Source of the DNA: Calonectria ilicicola
Taxonomy: Eukaryota; Ascomycota; Sordariomycetes; Hypocreales; Nectriaceae
Length of the DNA: 64,000 nt
Assembly: GCA_020809705.1 (NCBI GenBank)
Contig: CP085831.1
Coordinates: 4,898,001-4,962,000 of the forward strand
Direction: 5' to 3'
Shown here piece by piece: positions 35,288 to 46,800 of the stretch. The position numbers were made by a program, and so were the translations under genes. The notes beneath the pieces were generated by a model. That model was not told where the DNA came from. It was given only the letters and a program-made list of their open reading frames with translations, and did no database searches. The first letter of the stretch is position 1, and every line of letters begins with the position of its first letter.

Positions 35288-35752
35288 AACAATTCTAGAG
35301 AGTAGCATATTCTGAAATAGGCTGGTAACAAATGCATATTTCAAATTTTATTCACGCAAAAGCTATCGTCACAAATCAATCGGTTAAATAACATTGAACT
35401 GGACCGGCCAGTTGCACCTTTCTTCTGTGTTTTCGAAATCTACCGTGGTTGCTATTAAAGGATCGAATATGAGAGGTATGAGTTCATTAAACTAGCCCAA
35501 AGTACCTAAATGCCACATGATCGTCTCGACATCAAAATACTGAAGTTGCAGAACCACTTTTCTAACGATGATTCTGCGTCGTTATACTGTATAGCGACTG
35601 TCTAGAGCGTGATTGCTTCATCTTGTGTAGAAACATGCGAACGATTCTGTCATGGTTTGACATTGAGAGTAGATGATGTTTGCATGCGTTCTGCAAGATA
35701 ACACTGATCAAGCCTGTAAGCCGCCATGCATATTATTAAACCACCAATGAAA
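35288..35752. other. Convergent 3' flanks
   Basis: 465 bp between the stop codons of two convergent genes. Nothing recognisable; expected to hold both polyadenylation regions. Confidence 0.4.
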
Positions 35753-36931
35753 TCAATACGAGATGCAGGATGCGGCCTCGATGGTCAGAGGAGCGCATTC
35801 TATCCCGGTAGCGGTCAATGGGGATTCATCCTCAGAAAATCCAATGTAGTAATTGGCAAAACCCGCCGAATTGATCACTTTGCAGAGTATGGTGTTGCTA
35901 CGGGATTTTCCCATTGTTGCTGTTGATGTGCACTGAAGTATTTGGTCAACAAATTTGCAGGTGAGCATGCTCTGCGACGCGATGGTTGCAAATCGAAAAG
36001 TATCGGCATTCACAGATGCGGCTAGAAGAGGTCTAGTATCGGTTGACGCGAATGCCTCGACACCCATGATTGAAAGAGTGCCTTCCCTCTCACTTGATAT
36101 CTCCCATTGTCTAGCGTACTTTTGCTCAAGAACGAAAGTCGGATACCATCCACCCATGTCTAAATTGGCGCCAAGGTATCCGTTGAATAGGTCACTTCGA
36201 AGCGCCAAGTAGGAGCAAACCTCTAGGCCAGGAATTACAGTCTCTGTCACAACAGCCGTCTCTTGGACAGTGGTAACAGAAGTCACCTTGATGGTTGTTG
36301 CAACTGATATGACGGCTTTGGAAGTAACGGTTGCTGAAATTGTTTTTGTCTGTGTTACTGTTCGTGCAGGCAGCGTTGTTGTCTTTTCCCGGACACCAAT
36401 AGCCCGGCAAGCCGAAGCGTATGAGTCCTTGTCACAGCGTTTACTGACAGAGGCCGGAAGTTTGGTTGGCTTCGATACTGATGGACATGTGGGATTCGCC
36501 CGCTTGATTGCGATATCGATATTGGGTTGCACAGTGAGGGTGCTCGTACTGGTGAAAGTCGTTGTGCTGAACACGATTTCAGTATGGGTAGTATAAACCG
36601 TCGTCACCGTATCCGTAACAGTTGCTGCTGCTGTCATAGTGGTCGTCTTTGTCCTGATTTTACGTCAGTGAGTAAGAAGCAGGCGATTTGATCGAGGCAA
36701 ACCAACCTGGGACAAGGCGTAACCGTCGCCTTAAGAAACAAGGAACATTCGTCTCTCTTTTTGGGGCATGCGAGTACCTGTAATGAGTAGGTCGGTTAGA
36801 TGGGCTGCCAAAAAAGGGCGGTGGGGTTTATTTACTGCTTTTTTACAGTCCTGATATCCCTTATCACGAATTTCGGGCGCAGCGCTGCCGAGAAGGGCAA
36901 ACACACCAACGAGGAATGCAGCGACATGCAT
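35753..36931 (-). CDS. Secreted Thr-rich protein of unknown function
   Basis: Exons 36836-36931, 36707-36777 and 35753-36653 (introns 58 and 53 bp) give 355 residues. The signal peptide is residues 1-18 (Leu-Val-Gly-Val-Phe-Ala-Leu-Leu core, Ala rich before the cut). A small Cys module with Cys-x-x-x-x-x-Leu-x-Cys-Pro and Thr-Val-Thr-Pro-Cys-Pro follows. Two long Thr/Val-rich repeats, a probable O-glycosylated stalk, are separated by a dibasic Lys-Arg site. The last 140 residues form a globular domain with about five cysteines and no family I recognise. Likely extracellular or wall-associated. Skipping exons 1 and 2 would lose the signal peptide, so this model is preferred over the intronless frame. 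Confidence 0.72.
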
Positions 36932-37653
36932 ATTGGACACTTGCACTTGGAGTTGAAAGGTCTGAAAATGCAACCGATTCTTAGAGGGGTTATATTGCTT
37001 TCAATTCTTATATCCCTCCTTGCCCGCAGTTTTAAGCGTAATAACTAGGTATGAGACGGACAGCCATTAGCTACCGCCACTACGGAGACGGCACTATGCG
37101 CTAAGTAATGGCGTTAGATAGCTCATAACACCAGGCACACATGTCTTAGGGCGCGTACCATGACGAGGGAGCGAGTTACAAAGCTTCTCAAACTAGGCTC
37201 AATATTCGCATTGGGGATCGCTGCCCATCAAACCAAGATCATTTGATTTAGACGCAATTCGGTCTTTCTCACGGGAAATTAAGCTGGAGGAACGAGAAAG
37301 AGACACGAGGAAACTGCCGATACCACGATCAATTTTAGCGTGCGAAACATCAAGATCTAGATTCAACAGCTGAAACTAGTTGACGCCACACAGAGCCCAA
37401 AACACTAAGGTTTTCTCCCAAGGCCAAGCTGAAAGCCACACCTGAAATTAGTTTTATCATGCAAAGCAAGGTGCATATTATCTTGATTGGCTTTTCAGAT
37501 ATGCTTCTTTGAGACTAAGAGATTGCATCAATGGAACATGCCGGTGATTGCGGCTTGCCTCCTTTAGTCCTACGTAATCCATTGAAATACCCACCAAGCC
37601 AAGGAGCCGTAAGCTGCGACGTCTGCATCCCACACCCCAAAACCTGGTTAAAC
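36932..37653. other. Divergent promoter region between two secreted-protein genes
   Basis: 722 bp. On the minus strand a TATAAG box at 37008-37013 lies about 80 bp before the 36931 start. An in-frame ATG at 37531 could extend the next gene by 41 residues but would bury its signal peptide. Confidence 0.45.
37008..37013 (-). promoter_or_regulatory. TATA-like box of the secreted Thr-rich protein gene
   Basis: TATAAG on the minus strand, 77-82 bp upstream of the ATG at 36931. Sequence and spacing only. Confidence 0.35.
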
Positions 37654-38646
37654 ATGCGTTCGCACACACTCTCTCCTCTGTTGAGAGTCTTTGGCTTATT
37701 TTCTCTGACCATCGAGGCGCGTCCCAGGTGCCGTTTAGGGGCGACCTCTACAGACCAGACAGTCGACACTGTATCAACCACTACTACAGATCCTGATTTT
37801 GCGTCAATTACCACATCCGTTTCCCAAACGACGCCCTCATTTGATTCGACTGCTGTTTTTGTCTCCAGCACAACTCTCAGTGTCACCTCTGAGGGCACGT
37901 CTGCCAGCTCAGAACCCATCTCCGATTCGAAGTCCGATTCCACGCCCGACATCACGCCATCCAGTACAACATCGAGCCCCGAGTCGACTGCATCTACAAG
38001 CTCCATTAGCTCCACCACTTCCACCCCTGCTTCCGATCCTACCGCCAGCACCGAACCCTCTACGACCAGTACTGGCAACGTCATTCCCGATATCACAAGC
38101 TCTGACAGTACTGCAACCCCGAGCTCGACGAATAGCCCAACGCTAGCCCCCAGCATCACATATCTTGAAAACGGTGGTTTTGATGACTCTTCTACCAGCA
38201 TATCTCCCTGGGACTTCACTCCCGGAGCTTCGAATGTTGAATTAAGCATCGATTCGGGCCGCAAGCGTGACGGTTCCAACTCGGCTAGGCTTGACTTTAC
38301 AAGTGGTTTTACAACCCATGGGTATATTGCACAAGCTCTTGACACCTCCAAGATCAGTCCGGGGGTTGCATACCAGTTCTCGGCATGGATTGGCGTAACT
38401 GACACCAGTGAACCTCTCGGATGTGCTGATGCCACGCTTTACGCCACGTATCCATTATCAGGTCAACAGGTCACGGTGAATACAGCGAGGGAAGACTTCT
38501 ATTTCGACACCTGGTCTCAGTTCTCTGTTTCCCTCACCTTCACAGAAGCCATGATTGCGACGGGTCAGATCTTAGTGTACGTAGACGTTAGATGTACCAC
38601 AGGAAATACTGCCTGGATTGACACAGTTAAACTGAAACCAGTTTGA
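37654..38646 (+). CDS. Secreted Ser/Thr-rich protein with CBM-like C-terminal domain
   Basis: Intronless, 330 residues from the ATG at 37654; this start puts a hydrophobic signal segment (residues 8-19) at the N-terminus. Residues 30-170 are almost entirely Ser, Thr, Pro, Ala and Asp, a mucin-like stalk likely to be O-glycosylated. The C-terminal 160 residues look like the beta-sandwich carbohydrate-binding modules of the CBM4/9-like group found in many fungal secreted proteins: Glu-Asn-Gly-Gly-Phe-Asp, Ser-Pro-Trp, Gly-x-Ala-Tyr-Gln-Phe-Ser-Ala-Trp, and a closing Trp-Ile-Asp-Thr-Val-Lys-Leu. No catalytic domain and no GPI signal. Probably a wall- or polysaccharide-associated protein. Confidence 0.75.
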   Translation: MRSHTLSPLLRVFGLFSLTIEARPRCRLGATSTDQTVDTVSTTTTDPDFASITTSVSQTTPSFDSTAVFVSSTTLSVTSEGTSASSEPISDSKSDSTPDITPSSTTSSPESTASTSSISSTTSTPASDPTASTEPSTTSTGNVIPDITSSDSTATPSSTNSPTLAPSITYLENGGFDDSSTSISPWDFTPGASNVELSIDSGRKRDGSNSARLDFTSGFTTHGYIAQALDTSKISPGVAYQFSAWIGVTDTSEPLGCADATLYATYPLSGQQVTVNTAREDFYFDTWSQFSVSLTFTEAMIATGQILVYVDVRCTTGNTAWIDTVKLKPV

Positions 38647-39014
38647 GGAAGTGCAATGGGGTTTAAAACAAAGGTGCAGCTTTATTACCTTATCTTTACA
38701 AATATACACTTGATATCGTCTCTGTGACTCTAATTCCTTTCACAATTACCAACGCTTTGCTAGGTTAGAAAGAGTGGTAATTACGTGGAAGTAATCGCTA
38801 AAGCCCTAGGATCGAAGGGTGTATGGGATTGGGCCGATGAAGTAGATACTGTAGTAGTGCCAACAACCGAACAGCAATCATGTTGTCAGTGAGAAGTAAA
38901 TTGCAGACATGCCTAAATCGAGACATGCATCATATAGCCCCAACCGGATAAAACAAGCAGGCCTGATACGGATCCCGATGTTAGAAAATCTATTCTCTTT
39001 CACTAGCCTATAAA
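38647..39014. other. Convergent 3' flanks
   Basis: 368 bp between convergent genes, no features seen. Confidence 0.4.
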
Positions 39015-40313
39015 TCAAACTAATTCGTGGCTGGAATCTGCCGCCACTAGCTTAATGTGCTGCAGCGTAGCATTCCAGAAATAATCTACATTCTCTTGGA
39101 CCGTGAAGTCTAGTGGTGTTTCATTAGCTCCAAGTTGCTTAATATGAGTGAAAGCGGCAGCCATTCTCTTGAGGACATCATCATCATCGAAAACTTGCTT
39201 CATAGCTCCAGAAATATTCTTCTCCAAAGCATCTTTCGGGAAACTCGGCTCCTGGCATGCGACACGTCCAATACCAACGCCATCCAAGGTATTTAGAGAC
39301 TCTGTCATTGCCGCAACGGTTTTGAAGCCTCCGGTTGAGTAAACCTTCGTTTTCCCCTTTAGAACCTTTCTGATTTCCCTGGCCTGATCCAGAAAAAAGT
39401 TCTCTTGCCTGCGGTTTGCTTCTTTGATATGCGTAAAGGCTGCTTTTTCGTAGTTGCCACCGGAGATTTCAATAAAGTCGAACTGTGCCTCCTCCAGTGC
39501 AACACAAAGTTCTTTCACATCTTCGAGTTCAATGCCTTCTGGTTGGAACTCGACAGAATTAATTTTGGCACCCAGAATAAAATTCGGGCTGACACGTCGA
39601 CGAATCTCTTTCGCAATCTCAAAAATCAGACGGGAACGGTTTTGAATGCTACCACCATACTCATCAGTGCGCTTGTTGGTCCGAGGAGATAGGAATTGAG
39701 AAATCAAGTAACCGTGAGCAGCGTGCAGTTCCACGCCATCAAATCCTGCTTTCTCCAAATATTCTGCTGTATGAGCAAACTTTTCGATGACGGCTTTAAT
39801 ATCTTCTTTGTTGGCTGGTCGAGGCGAGGCGTAGGTCCGGCCGGTGCTTGAAGCCGTCAATTGGACATCAGAGGCACTAATAGGATTTGGCTGCAACCAG
39901 TCTTCAACTTGACGCCCCGGGTGCGATACTTGGGCGACAAAGATGCTCCCGTGGGCTTTGGCTGCTGTTGCCAGATTTTTGAAAGCTTCGAAGCGAGGCC
40001 CTTCAAACGGTTCATTCTCAGGAACGATAGTGTTGCCTGTCCCCTCCAGGTTGACACTATCAATTTGAACATTTCCAGTGAGTATTAGACCCCAACCGCC
40101 TGCACCCCAGTGCGTATACAAGTTGACAAGTTCCTGAGAAGGAATTCCTCGAGCGGGTACATCTTTGAATCGCCAACTCGCTAGTTTTTCTGACAGTGCG
40201 GCTTTCAGGAAGCGATTCGGGACAGTGCGACCCGAAAACGGCAATTCAAGCGGTTTAAATAACGCCGCAGAATCAGAGACTGAGATTTCCGATGTATGTC
40301 TTGGGGGGGCCAT
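39015..40313 (-). CDS. Old yellow enzyme family NADH:flavin oxidoreductase
   Basis: Intronless, 432 residues, FMN-dependent TIM-barrel ene-reductase. Visible marks: Pro-x-Arg-Phe near the N-terminus, Val-Ser-His-Pro-Gly-Arg, the active-site His-Ala-Ala-His-Gly-Tyr-Leu-Ile-Ser-Gln-Phe-Leu-Ser followed by Asn-Lys-Arg-Thr-Asp-Glu-Tyr-Gly-Gly-Ser, and the late Ser-Thr-Gly-Gly-Phe and Val-Gly-Ile-Gly-Arg FMN-phosphate segments. This is the NemA/YqjM-like branch common in fungi, which reduces activated C=C bonds. The C-terminus extends about 70 residues past the barrel. A TATA box lies upstream. It might belong to a secondary pathway or to detoxification; the neighbours do not decide. Confidence 0.92.
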   Translation of the reverse strand: MAPPRHTSEISVSDSAALFKPLELPFSGRTVPNRFLKAALSEKLASWRFKDVPARGIPSQELVNLYTHWGAGGWGLILTGNVQIDSVNLEGTGNTIVPENEPFEGPRFEAFKNLATAAKAHGSIFVAQVSHPGRQVEDWLQPNPISASDVQLTASSTGRTYASPRPANKEDIKAVIEKFAHTAEYLEKAGFDGVELHAAHGYLISQFLSPRTNKRTDEYGGSIQNRSRLIFEIAKEIRRRVSPNFILGAKINSVEFQPEGIELEDVKELCVALEEAQFDFIEISGGNYEKAAFTHIKEANRRQENFFLDQAREIRKVLKGKTKVYSTGGFKTVAAMTESLNTLDGVGIGRVACQEPSFPKDALEKNISGAMKQVFDDDDVLKRMAAAFTHIKQLGANETPLDFTVQENVDYFWNATLQHIKLVAADSSHELV

Positions 40314-41687
40314 GGCTACAATTCGAGAGGATTAAGAACCCAATTTGAGAAGAAGACGTAACAACAGGTGAGTGTAGATTTCTCTTGATGTATACATCTA
40401 TCAGCTTTAGTCCGTTCCATTTCATTTATACTCTTTGAGAATATTATGTAGACCTCCGGAATCCCAATCATACAGGCATCAAAAGAAAGGCATATGGTGC
40501 AATCGTGGATAAATTTGCGGACTTGCGGAGTTTGGGGACTCTGCCCCACTACAAATAAGTATGTTGCCAGATACTACGAAACAAGCAGCAGCTACTCCAC
40601 TAAGACAAATCGTACTAAAATATTAATAAGTATTAGAGTTTCGCTTAGCCAATGATCTGGCGCCTAATTCCCAGTTCGGGAAGAACAGTCCACACTTGGC
40701 GGTAATTCAAATAGAATGTGAGGTTTCTAAGCGGAGATTTTACCTAATTTAACCTATTAAAAAAGGGGAAGCAATAGCTTATAAATCTTAGCCGAGGTAT
40801 GTCTGCTGCAAATATTTGACGTGCTCTTAGCGCAAAGCTTAAACAACGTGGAATGAAAGAACTCGATCATGCCAAAACTAATATTCTCCGAACCTTCCGA
40901 TTTTACGAGCCGAATGAATTGTATTAATGCCTCATTTGCCAGGGTAGGATTCCAAGTGTGCAAGCTACCAAATGGTCAGAGAACCGTGAATTCAGGCTAT
41001 ATTTCATAACACTCATGGCGATACACTATAATCTGAGCTTCTCTTTTTGAATTGCAGGCGCTCGTTATTCCTATTTCGTTTCAGTACTCTAAAAAGACGC
41101 GGACCAGGAGTGGCAATGATTAGAAAATAAAAAGTAATTCGGACTAGTCTGTGTAATATTCTAAGATCAAGTTTTTGTATTTTTAATGATAATTTCAAAT
41201 TCAAGAGGTTCTGAAGCAATGAACTATTTAAAACTATAGAAGCTTAATTAATGTCAATCACAGTACCGATCTATTTGCATCATCCAATATCATAGATTGC
41301 TACCAAGTGGGGGAAGAAAACATGGAACACCGAAACAGGCACTCTAATACAGTAATAAATCTTAGATTTATTTATTTAATACCTAGTAGGCTTGTTAAAT
41401 ATAACAGTAACCCAAGGAGCTTCAGCTGATCGAAGGTAACAAATCTAATTATAATAGTTTGGTGGTATAGCAGCTCTGTAGGTAGTTCAGTTAAGGGTGT
41501 TTGAGCGACAACTGTCTTGGTGATCAACAAAAGCGAAGAGAACTACAGCATGTTCAGAAATAGATTAAAGATCCTTTTAATTATACTAGTAATAATATAG
41601 CCTTGAGGTATTCATGGAACAGAGTGTCATACAAGGCAGATTCTTAATCACTGTGGCGAAAAGGCGTCAATTTTGGTTGACTTCAGC
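40314..41687. other. A+T-rich spacer
   Basis: About 1.4 kb. Small open frames at 40757-40963 and 41013-41219 are not supported. 40560-41620 is A+T-rich, possibly old repeat DNA, but no inverted or direct terminal repeats were found. Confidence 0.4.
40423..40430 (-). promoter_or_regulatory. TATA box of the OYE gene
   Basis: TATAAATG on the minus strand, 110-117 bp upstream of the ATG at 40313. Confidence 0.45.
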
Positions 41688-43163
41688 CTACCCTATAATG
41701 ATAGCCCTGAGTTCAACACTGGCACGCTGGGGTGTACCATCAGGCACCGACGGATCAATGAATGCCGCATGTGGGCAAACTATTTTGTTGTCAATTAGTT
41801 TAATTAGAACTTTCGTTTTAAAGAAAAAATCGAAGACGCTTACATCGTGTGTTGCTGTCTGAACTGTCATACAGCTTGAACAAGATGGCCTCATCAGAAG
41901 TCATTTGTTGTTTGTAGAACCACCGGTGACTCGCATTATACTTTACTTCATACCCTTCATCACAATAATGAGGGAAAACGACATCTGCCCCGATGAGATC
42001 ATTTTGAGAAAGACTACGATTGTCGAGGAAGGCTAGGGGTCTGTCTTGATGCGGCCCTGTGAGCGGGCGCCATAGTCTTGGAAAGAAGTTGGTTAGCCTG
42101 CACGTGGGGGGTTCGAGTTAAAATGGAGTTGAAATATACCCTATCATTCTCCAGCGACCACGTTTAATCTCTTCAGCTTCGTCGGGAAGATGCAAGTTTA
42201 ACCTACGCAAGCCTGAGTTGAGTGTGACATCTGGTCGGGTCAGCTATGCAACCACGAAACCAATTCAATCATGAAGTAGATGATTCTTACCACAATGAGC
42301 TCGCATGTACGGGCCGATCCAAGAGGCTGTTGATGTACGGTCACGATCGTTGCATCGGAACTGCACAATTGACCAATCAGGTTTACGCTTGGTTTTTTTT
42401 TGTTTGTGATCCTACTTACTGAATAAGTAAAGATGTGGACTCTTGTAGCGACAAAGAATTCCTTGAGCCACGTTTCCATGATAGGCAAGTACTGGTTTTT
42501 GGCCGTTTCATTCGTCCAATCGGTGATCCCGACGGGAATGTTGAAGTACTGGAAACCAGATTTGTTCAAGGAAAATTTGTCCTCATGACCAGTAATGTTG
42601 TGAACCCTGACTCCAGTGTAAGCTTGTCCCGCAATGTTGGTGCGTCGGACGTCCCCCATCGCCGGCAGACGAGTATGGTATGGCTTAGTTGTATCATAGA
42701 GCGGGTCCTCGGCCAGGTAGTTGAATTGGGCGGGTGTGACAAAGGGAATGCCCAACGCCGCGATCTCTGCGTCTAGCGTATTTCCCTCCGATTCTTGGCT
42801 GGCATCTTTGTTACCGAGATGCATAGTGTCGTGTATTGTGACTATGTTTTTAGCTGCATCCTTGGCTTGTTGGGGCTTTTGCGCGTCGTCTGGACCGTCA
42901 GGCTTCAGCACCTTGGGGGTGCAAACTTTCCCATTTGCAGCCGCTTGTTTAGTCCAAGATTGCCAAGGTCGATCAAAAGGTTTTGTTGGGTCAAATCTCC
43001 ATGTCAGAACCTCGGGTGCCTTCTCTTGGAGAAGGGTGTGAAGTTCGCCACCGATCTCCGGAGGCCAGTACGACATCCAAGGTCGCACTAGGGCTTGTCT
43101 TTCAGGGCCATTCTCGTCCCGGTCGCCAACGCTGTCTAGAAACGGGATGTCAAGTCTGGCCAT
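41688..43163 (-). CDS. CmcJ/NvfI-family oxygenase (probable secondary-metabolism Fe(II)/2-oxoglutarate enzyme)
   Basis: Five exons, 42420-43163, 42291-42360, 42140-42230, 41844-42076 and 41688-41779, join to 409 residues. The second half follows the family: Val-His-Asn-Ile-Thr-Gly-His-Glu-Asp-Lys-Phe-Ser-Leu, a Gly-Phe-Gln-Tyr block, His270-Cys-Asp272 as metal-binding HxD, Leu-Pro-Asp-Glu-Ala, Leu-Trp-Arg-Pro-Leu, and Cys-Pro-His383-Ala-Ala-Phe-Ile-Asp-Pro with downstream arginines near Arg404. Relatives include cephamycin CmcJ, GA4 desaturase and the novofumigatonin enzyme NvfI, which oxidise secondary metabolites. Residues 1-180 form an unusually long N-terminal region, with a charged low-complexity stretch near 85-130. 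No biosynthetic backbone enzyme is in the window. The next gene starts 680 bp away in the opposite orientation. Confidence 0.82.
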
Positions 43164-43843
43164 TCTTTTGTTTAGGGTCTGTTTTATTGCAATAACAAGT
43201 TTAAACGAATAATGATAGTAGGGATCGCTTCAATGATGGTGAAATGTTGCCGTTTTTCTCTGAAGAGCAAGTGAAGGGAGAGCCTAAAATTGCCTAATGG
43301 ATCCTGGGCTGCGCCTCGCCTAGCCTCGTTTTGACCATGACCGAAAGTGAGGCTCTGATGATAATCACATACACCCCCCGTATTCATAAACCTCCTCACC
43401 TACGCTTATAAGTATGCATGCGTCGGACTTACAGGGTTAGACTGTGTGCACATCTGACTGGGTGCGCGAATTTATGCAGGCGAGTCCGTAATTGGTACAC
43501 TGCATAACTAACCCCATTTTGATGAGGCCCGACAGCACCAGACTGCGGTGATGTGTCCCGCCACCTTCATCCAGAGTCCGGGCGGTCGTATTGGCTGCGC
43601 TGCGGACGGTGCTGTGGTGTGGTAAGCCTCATGGGCCAAGGACGCGTGTTGAAAAGAAAATACAACATCGGAGCTGGATGATTGAATGCTTGGCCTTGGC
43701 TGGACGCAGCGTAACCTGTAGAGGGAATAAAGACCCGAGGATACCTCGGTGCTGCGTTGCTTTGCAGACAGTGTTACTCGAGTTCATGATTAATCCCTGG
43801 CTCGCCGCTAGAGTCGGCTCAACCGGGCCGGTTCTTGTCCACT
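43164..43843. other. Divergent promoter region
   Basis: 680 bp between the leftward oxygenase and the rightward NLR. No clear TATA box. The open frame at 43591-43899 overlaps the NLR start and is judged a shadow. Confidence 0.4.
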
Positions 43844-46800
43844 ATGACCACTCTCTCCCGGTCGGCTACTACGCTCCTTGCGCCGCCACCTACTCATAGC
43901 ACATACTGTGGGAGTGGTTCGGACTTGTATGCGGAAGCGGTCACTCAGTTGCGTGAGAAGGTCCCACAAGTTCTGTCGAATAAGGAGCTGAATTCGTTCC
44001 TTGAGGTGACCCTATCGGGGGACTGCACTACCCACACCCATGCATTGCATCTTTTGCGGTCAACCGAGGCCGATGTGCAGTACTGTGGTAAATTTCACCA
44101 ATTCTTCAGTTGCCTCAACAAGCTCCTAGAGCCGTTGCGACTGTTCACGAAGGCTCTCGACACCCTCTGCCAAGTCCATTCTACGTTTTGTCTGGTATGG
44201 GGATCTGTGAAGGGGCTGATTGAGGTAAGAGAAAGCCATTGGTCGCTGAAACCCCCTCACCCAGGCCGCGGCCATCTGTCCGTCATTATTGTCTCACCAA
44301 GGCCATGCTGCATTCCATTCATACGCTCACATCGAGACTTGGGCCCCCTCAAATATCCTGATTCTCAAATTTATGGACCCAGCTGACAATAATGTCTTGC
44401 CTCTTAGGTCGCCAAGGAAGTAACGGCCATCCCGACTGCTATCAACGAGGGAATTACAACGCTGATCAAGTACCTTCCTGTGTACGACAAATACCACGAG
44501 TATCTTACAAGCCGCTCTAAAGATGGCTTATTGCTTCAACGCCCGCTCGTAGCTATCTATGTTGAATACCTGACTTTTTGTATCCTCGTACGAAGGGTGG
44601 CGAAATCAAGGACCGGTGAGCAGCAATGAAACTCAATTGAGATTCCAATTCCACAATCCCTGCATTGCACAGTTATTCTCGCACTGGTCAGGGCTGACGG
44701 ATAAAATGCTGACTTTGGATGACTTTGGGTCTTTAATTTAGCTGTCACTATCAAATACGCATTCCAAGAAGAGAATCCGTTCAAAACCTGCCTAAAGAAT
44801 ATCGAAACGGAAGTTTCCCTAATTCATCGCTCAATATCCCTCTTCACTCGCTGTGATGTCAATGGTAAGTCGTGTCTCAATTGGTGATTGCATATTTTTC
44901 CATGCCCTATACCCCGCCGCCTTTAGAAATACAGCACTAATCCTAGTTCTGCCCACTATAAAAACCCCTGATGCCCCCGTCGCTTTCCCCCTCCTCCCAC
45001 CAACCAAAAGCAGGCCGCCAAAGAGGAAACCAGATTACTGATCCGATCTACAAATAGGCTTGTCTGATAAATTCGACATTCTAATAAATTATATGAAATC
45101 GCGAGCAATGACTCCCAGAAGTAGCTTTTCGTCAGCAACCCTGTCGGGTCAGTGCCATATGGTTCCTGGAATATTCTCTTCCATTTTTACTGGCAGAGAA
45201 AATGAAGTTCAGTGGCTTCAAAAAAGCCTCGCCCCAGAGAGTGAAGACGCAAGAGAGGGTCGAGCGGGAATCTACGGCATCACTGGGGTTGGCAAAACCC
45301 AACTGGTAAATGCTCCCTTGTCTCCCTCCTCATAGTCTAGCCTAATTACTCTGAAGATGCTTAAATATGAAGCAAAATACCGTGAGTTCTATGACACTCA
45401 GATCTTTCTCAATGCATCTTCCACAAGTAAGTTCCACAGTTCAGTGCAAGAAGCACTCGAGGTTTTGGATTTGCCACAATGTCGCAAAGAAGGTACCAAT
45501 GTCAAGATTCAAGGGCTACATGATTGGTTACTTCGTTCAAGAAAGTGGTTGCTTCTGATTGACAACGTCGAGGATAAATCTGTGGCTCTTATTCAACGAC
45601 TACTTGCTAGTGACGCCCCTGGACATGTCATCATCACTTCTCAATTAGAGAGCGTCGTTGATACACTTATTGGTTCGCCGAAACAGTGCCTGGAGTTACG
45701 AGAGTTCGGCTTAAATGATGCCATCGATATGTTTCTCGTCGCAGCTAATGTCGAAGTGCATCAGAACACTCATGAAGTAGTGAGCCAACTTGTACGCGCA
45801 ATGGGATTCATGCCGCATGCAATTGAGCAAGCTGCCTCTTATATTAAAATGTTTAACCTGTCTCTGGGAGAATTCTTAATCAGGTACAAGCAGACACCAG
45901 AAGAGGTATGAGAAAAGTTTGTTGACATCAATTCATCAAGAATCTGACCATATCCATAGATTCTAGATTGGGACGAAAAGGTATACACAAGTGATGAGAG
46001 CAACGATAATACACGTCGTTTTTCTATATCAAGGCACTTCAGACTTATTTTCGACTCCCTTGAAAAGTCACACCCTGACGCCCTAATTCTACTAAAGTTT
46101 TATTCCTTACTTGAGCCGGAGACAATTCCTCTCTTTGAAGGATGGCACCGTGCCGACTGGGCTCCAGGCTTTAACGACATGAATAATACCCGTCTTCTTC
46201 GTCAAAGGACTCCCCGATCACTTGTGGGCTTATTCTCCTCTTGCTTTGGTAGATCTACCCGTGCAAGCATTCCAGATGAAAAGCCCAATGTCCAGGACAG
46301 GAGTGACATTGCCAATTCCTCTCAACAAACCGTCCTCTTCAACATATTCCAAGACCGAAGTCGTCTTGAGCACGCCATCGCCAGGCTTTGCGACTTGAGC
46401 CTTGTCAGGAGAGTACAAGGAAGACGAGTGTTATGGATGCATGACCTAACAAAGAGGTTTGCACGTTCAAGAATAAGTTCGGACCTTGATCATTGGATTG
46501 AGGCTGCAATTAACGTTCTCTACCATTCCCTGCCAATCAAGGACGAAACAGCTGAAGAACAAGCTTGGGTTGAGACTTGTTTACCACAAGCGACTACCCT
46601 CATCGACCAAGCCAAGGCTCGGAAATTCAAGCCAAAGCAATATGTCTGTCTGCTTGTTATTTGTGCGGTTTACCATCTATCACATGGGTCATGGGATCTT
46701 TCAAAAAAGCAGCTTGATATTTCATTACCAATCTACAAGAAATATCTAGGACCAGAAAATCAGAGGACCATAGTAGTCTTAAATAAGCTAGCTTGGGCAA

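Noticed and set aside
34673..35344. 223-codon minus frame inside the carotenoid oxygenase gene
   Set aside because: Antisense shadow of a clear enzyme exon.
37515..38435. 306-codon minus frame opposite the Ser/Thr-rich secreted protein
   Set aside because: It is the shadow of repetitive Ser/Thr codons on the other strand; the plus-strand protein has signal peptide and CBM-like end.
42435..43195. Several plus frames opposite the CmcJ-like gene
   Set aside because: They overlap exon 1 of a well-supported minus-strand gene and have no domains.
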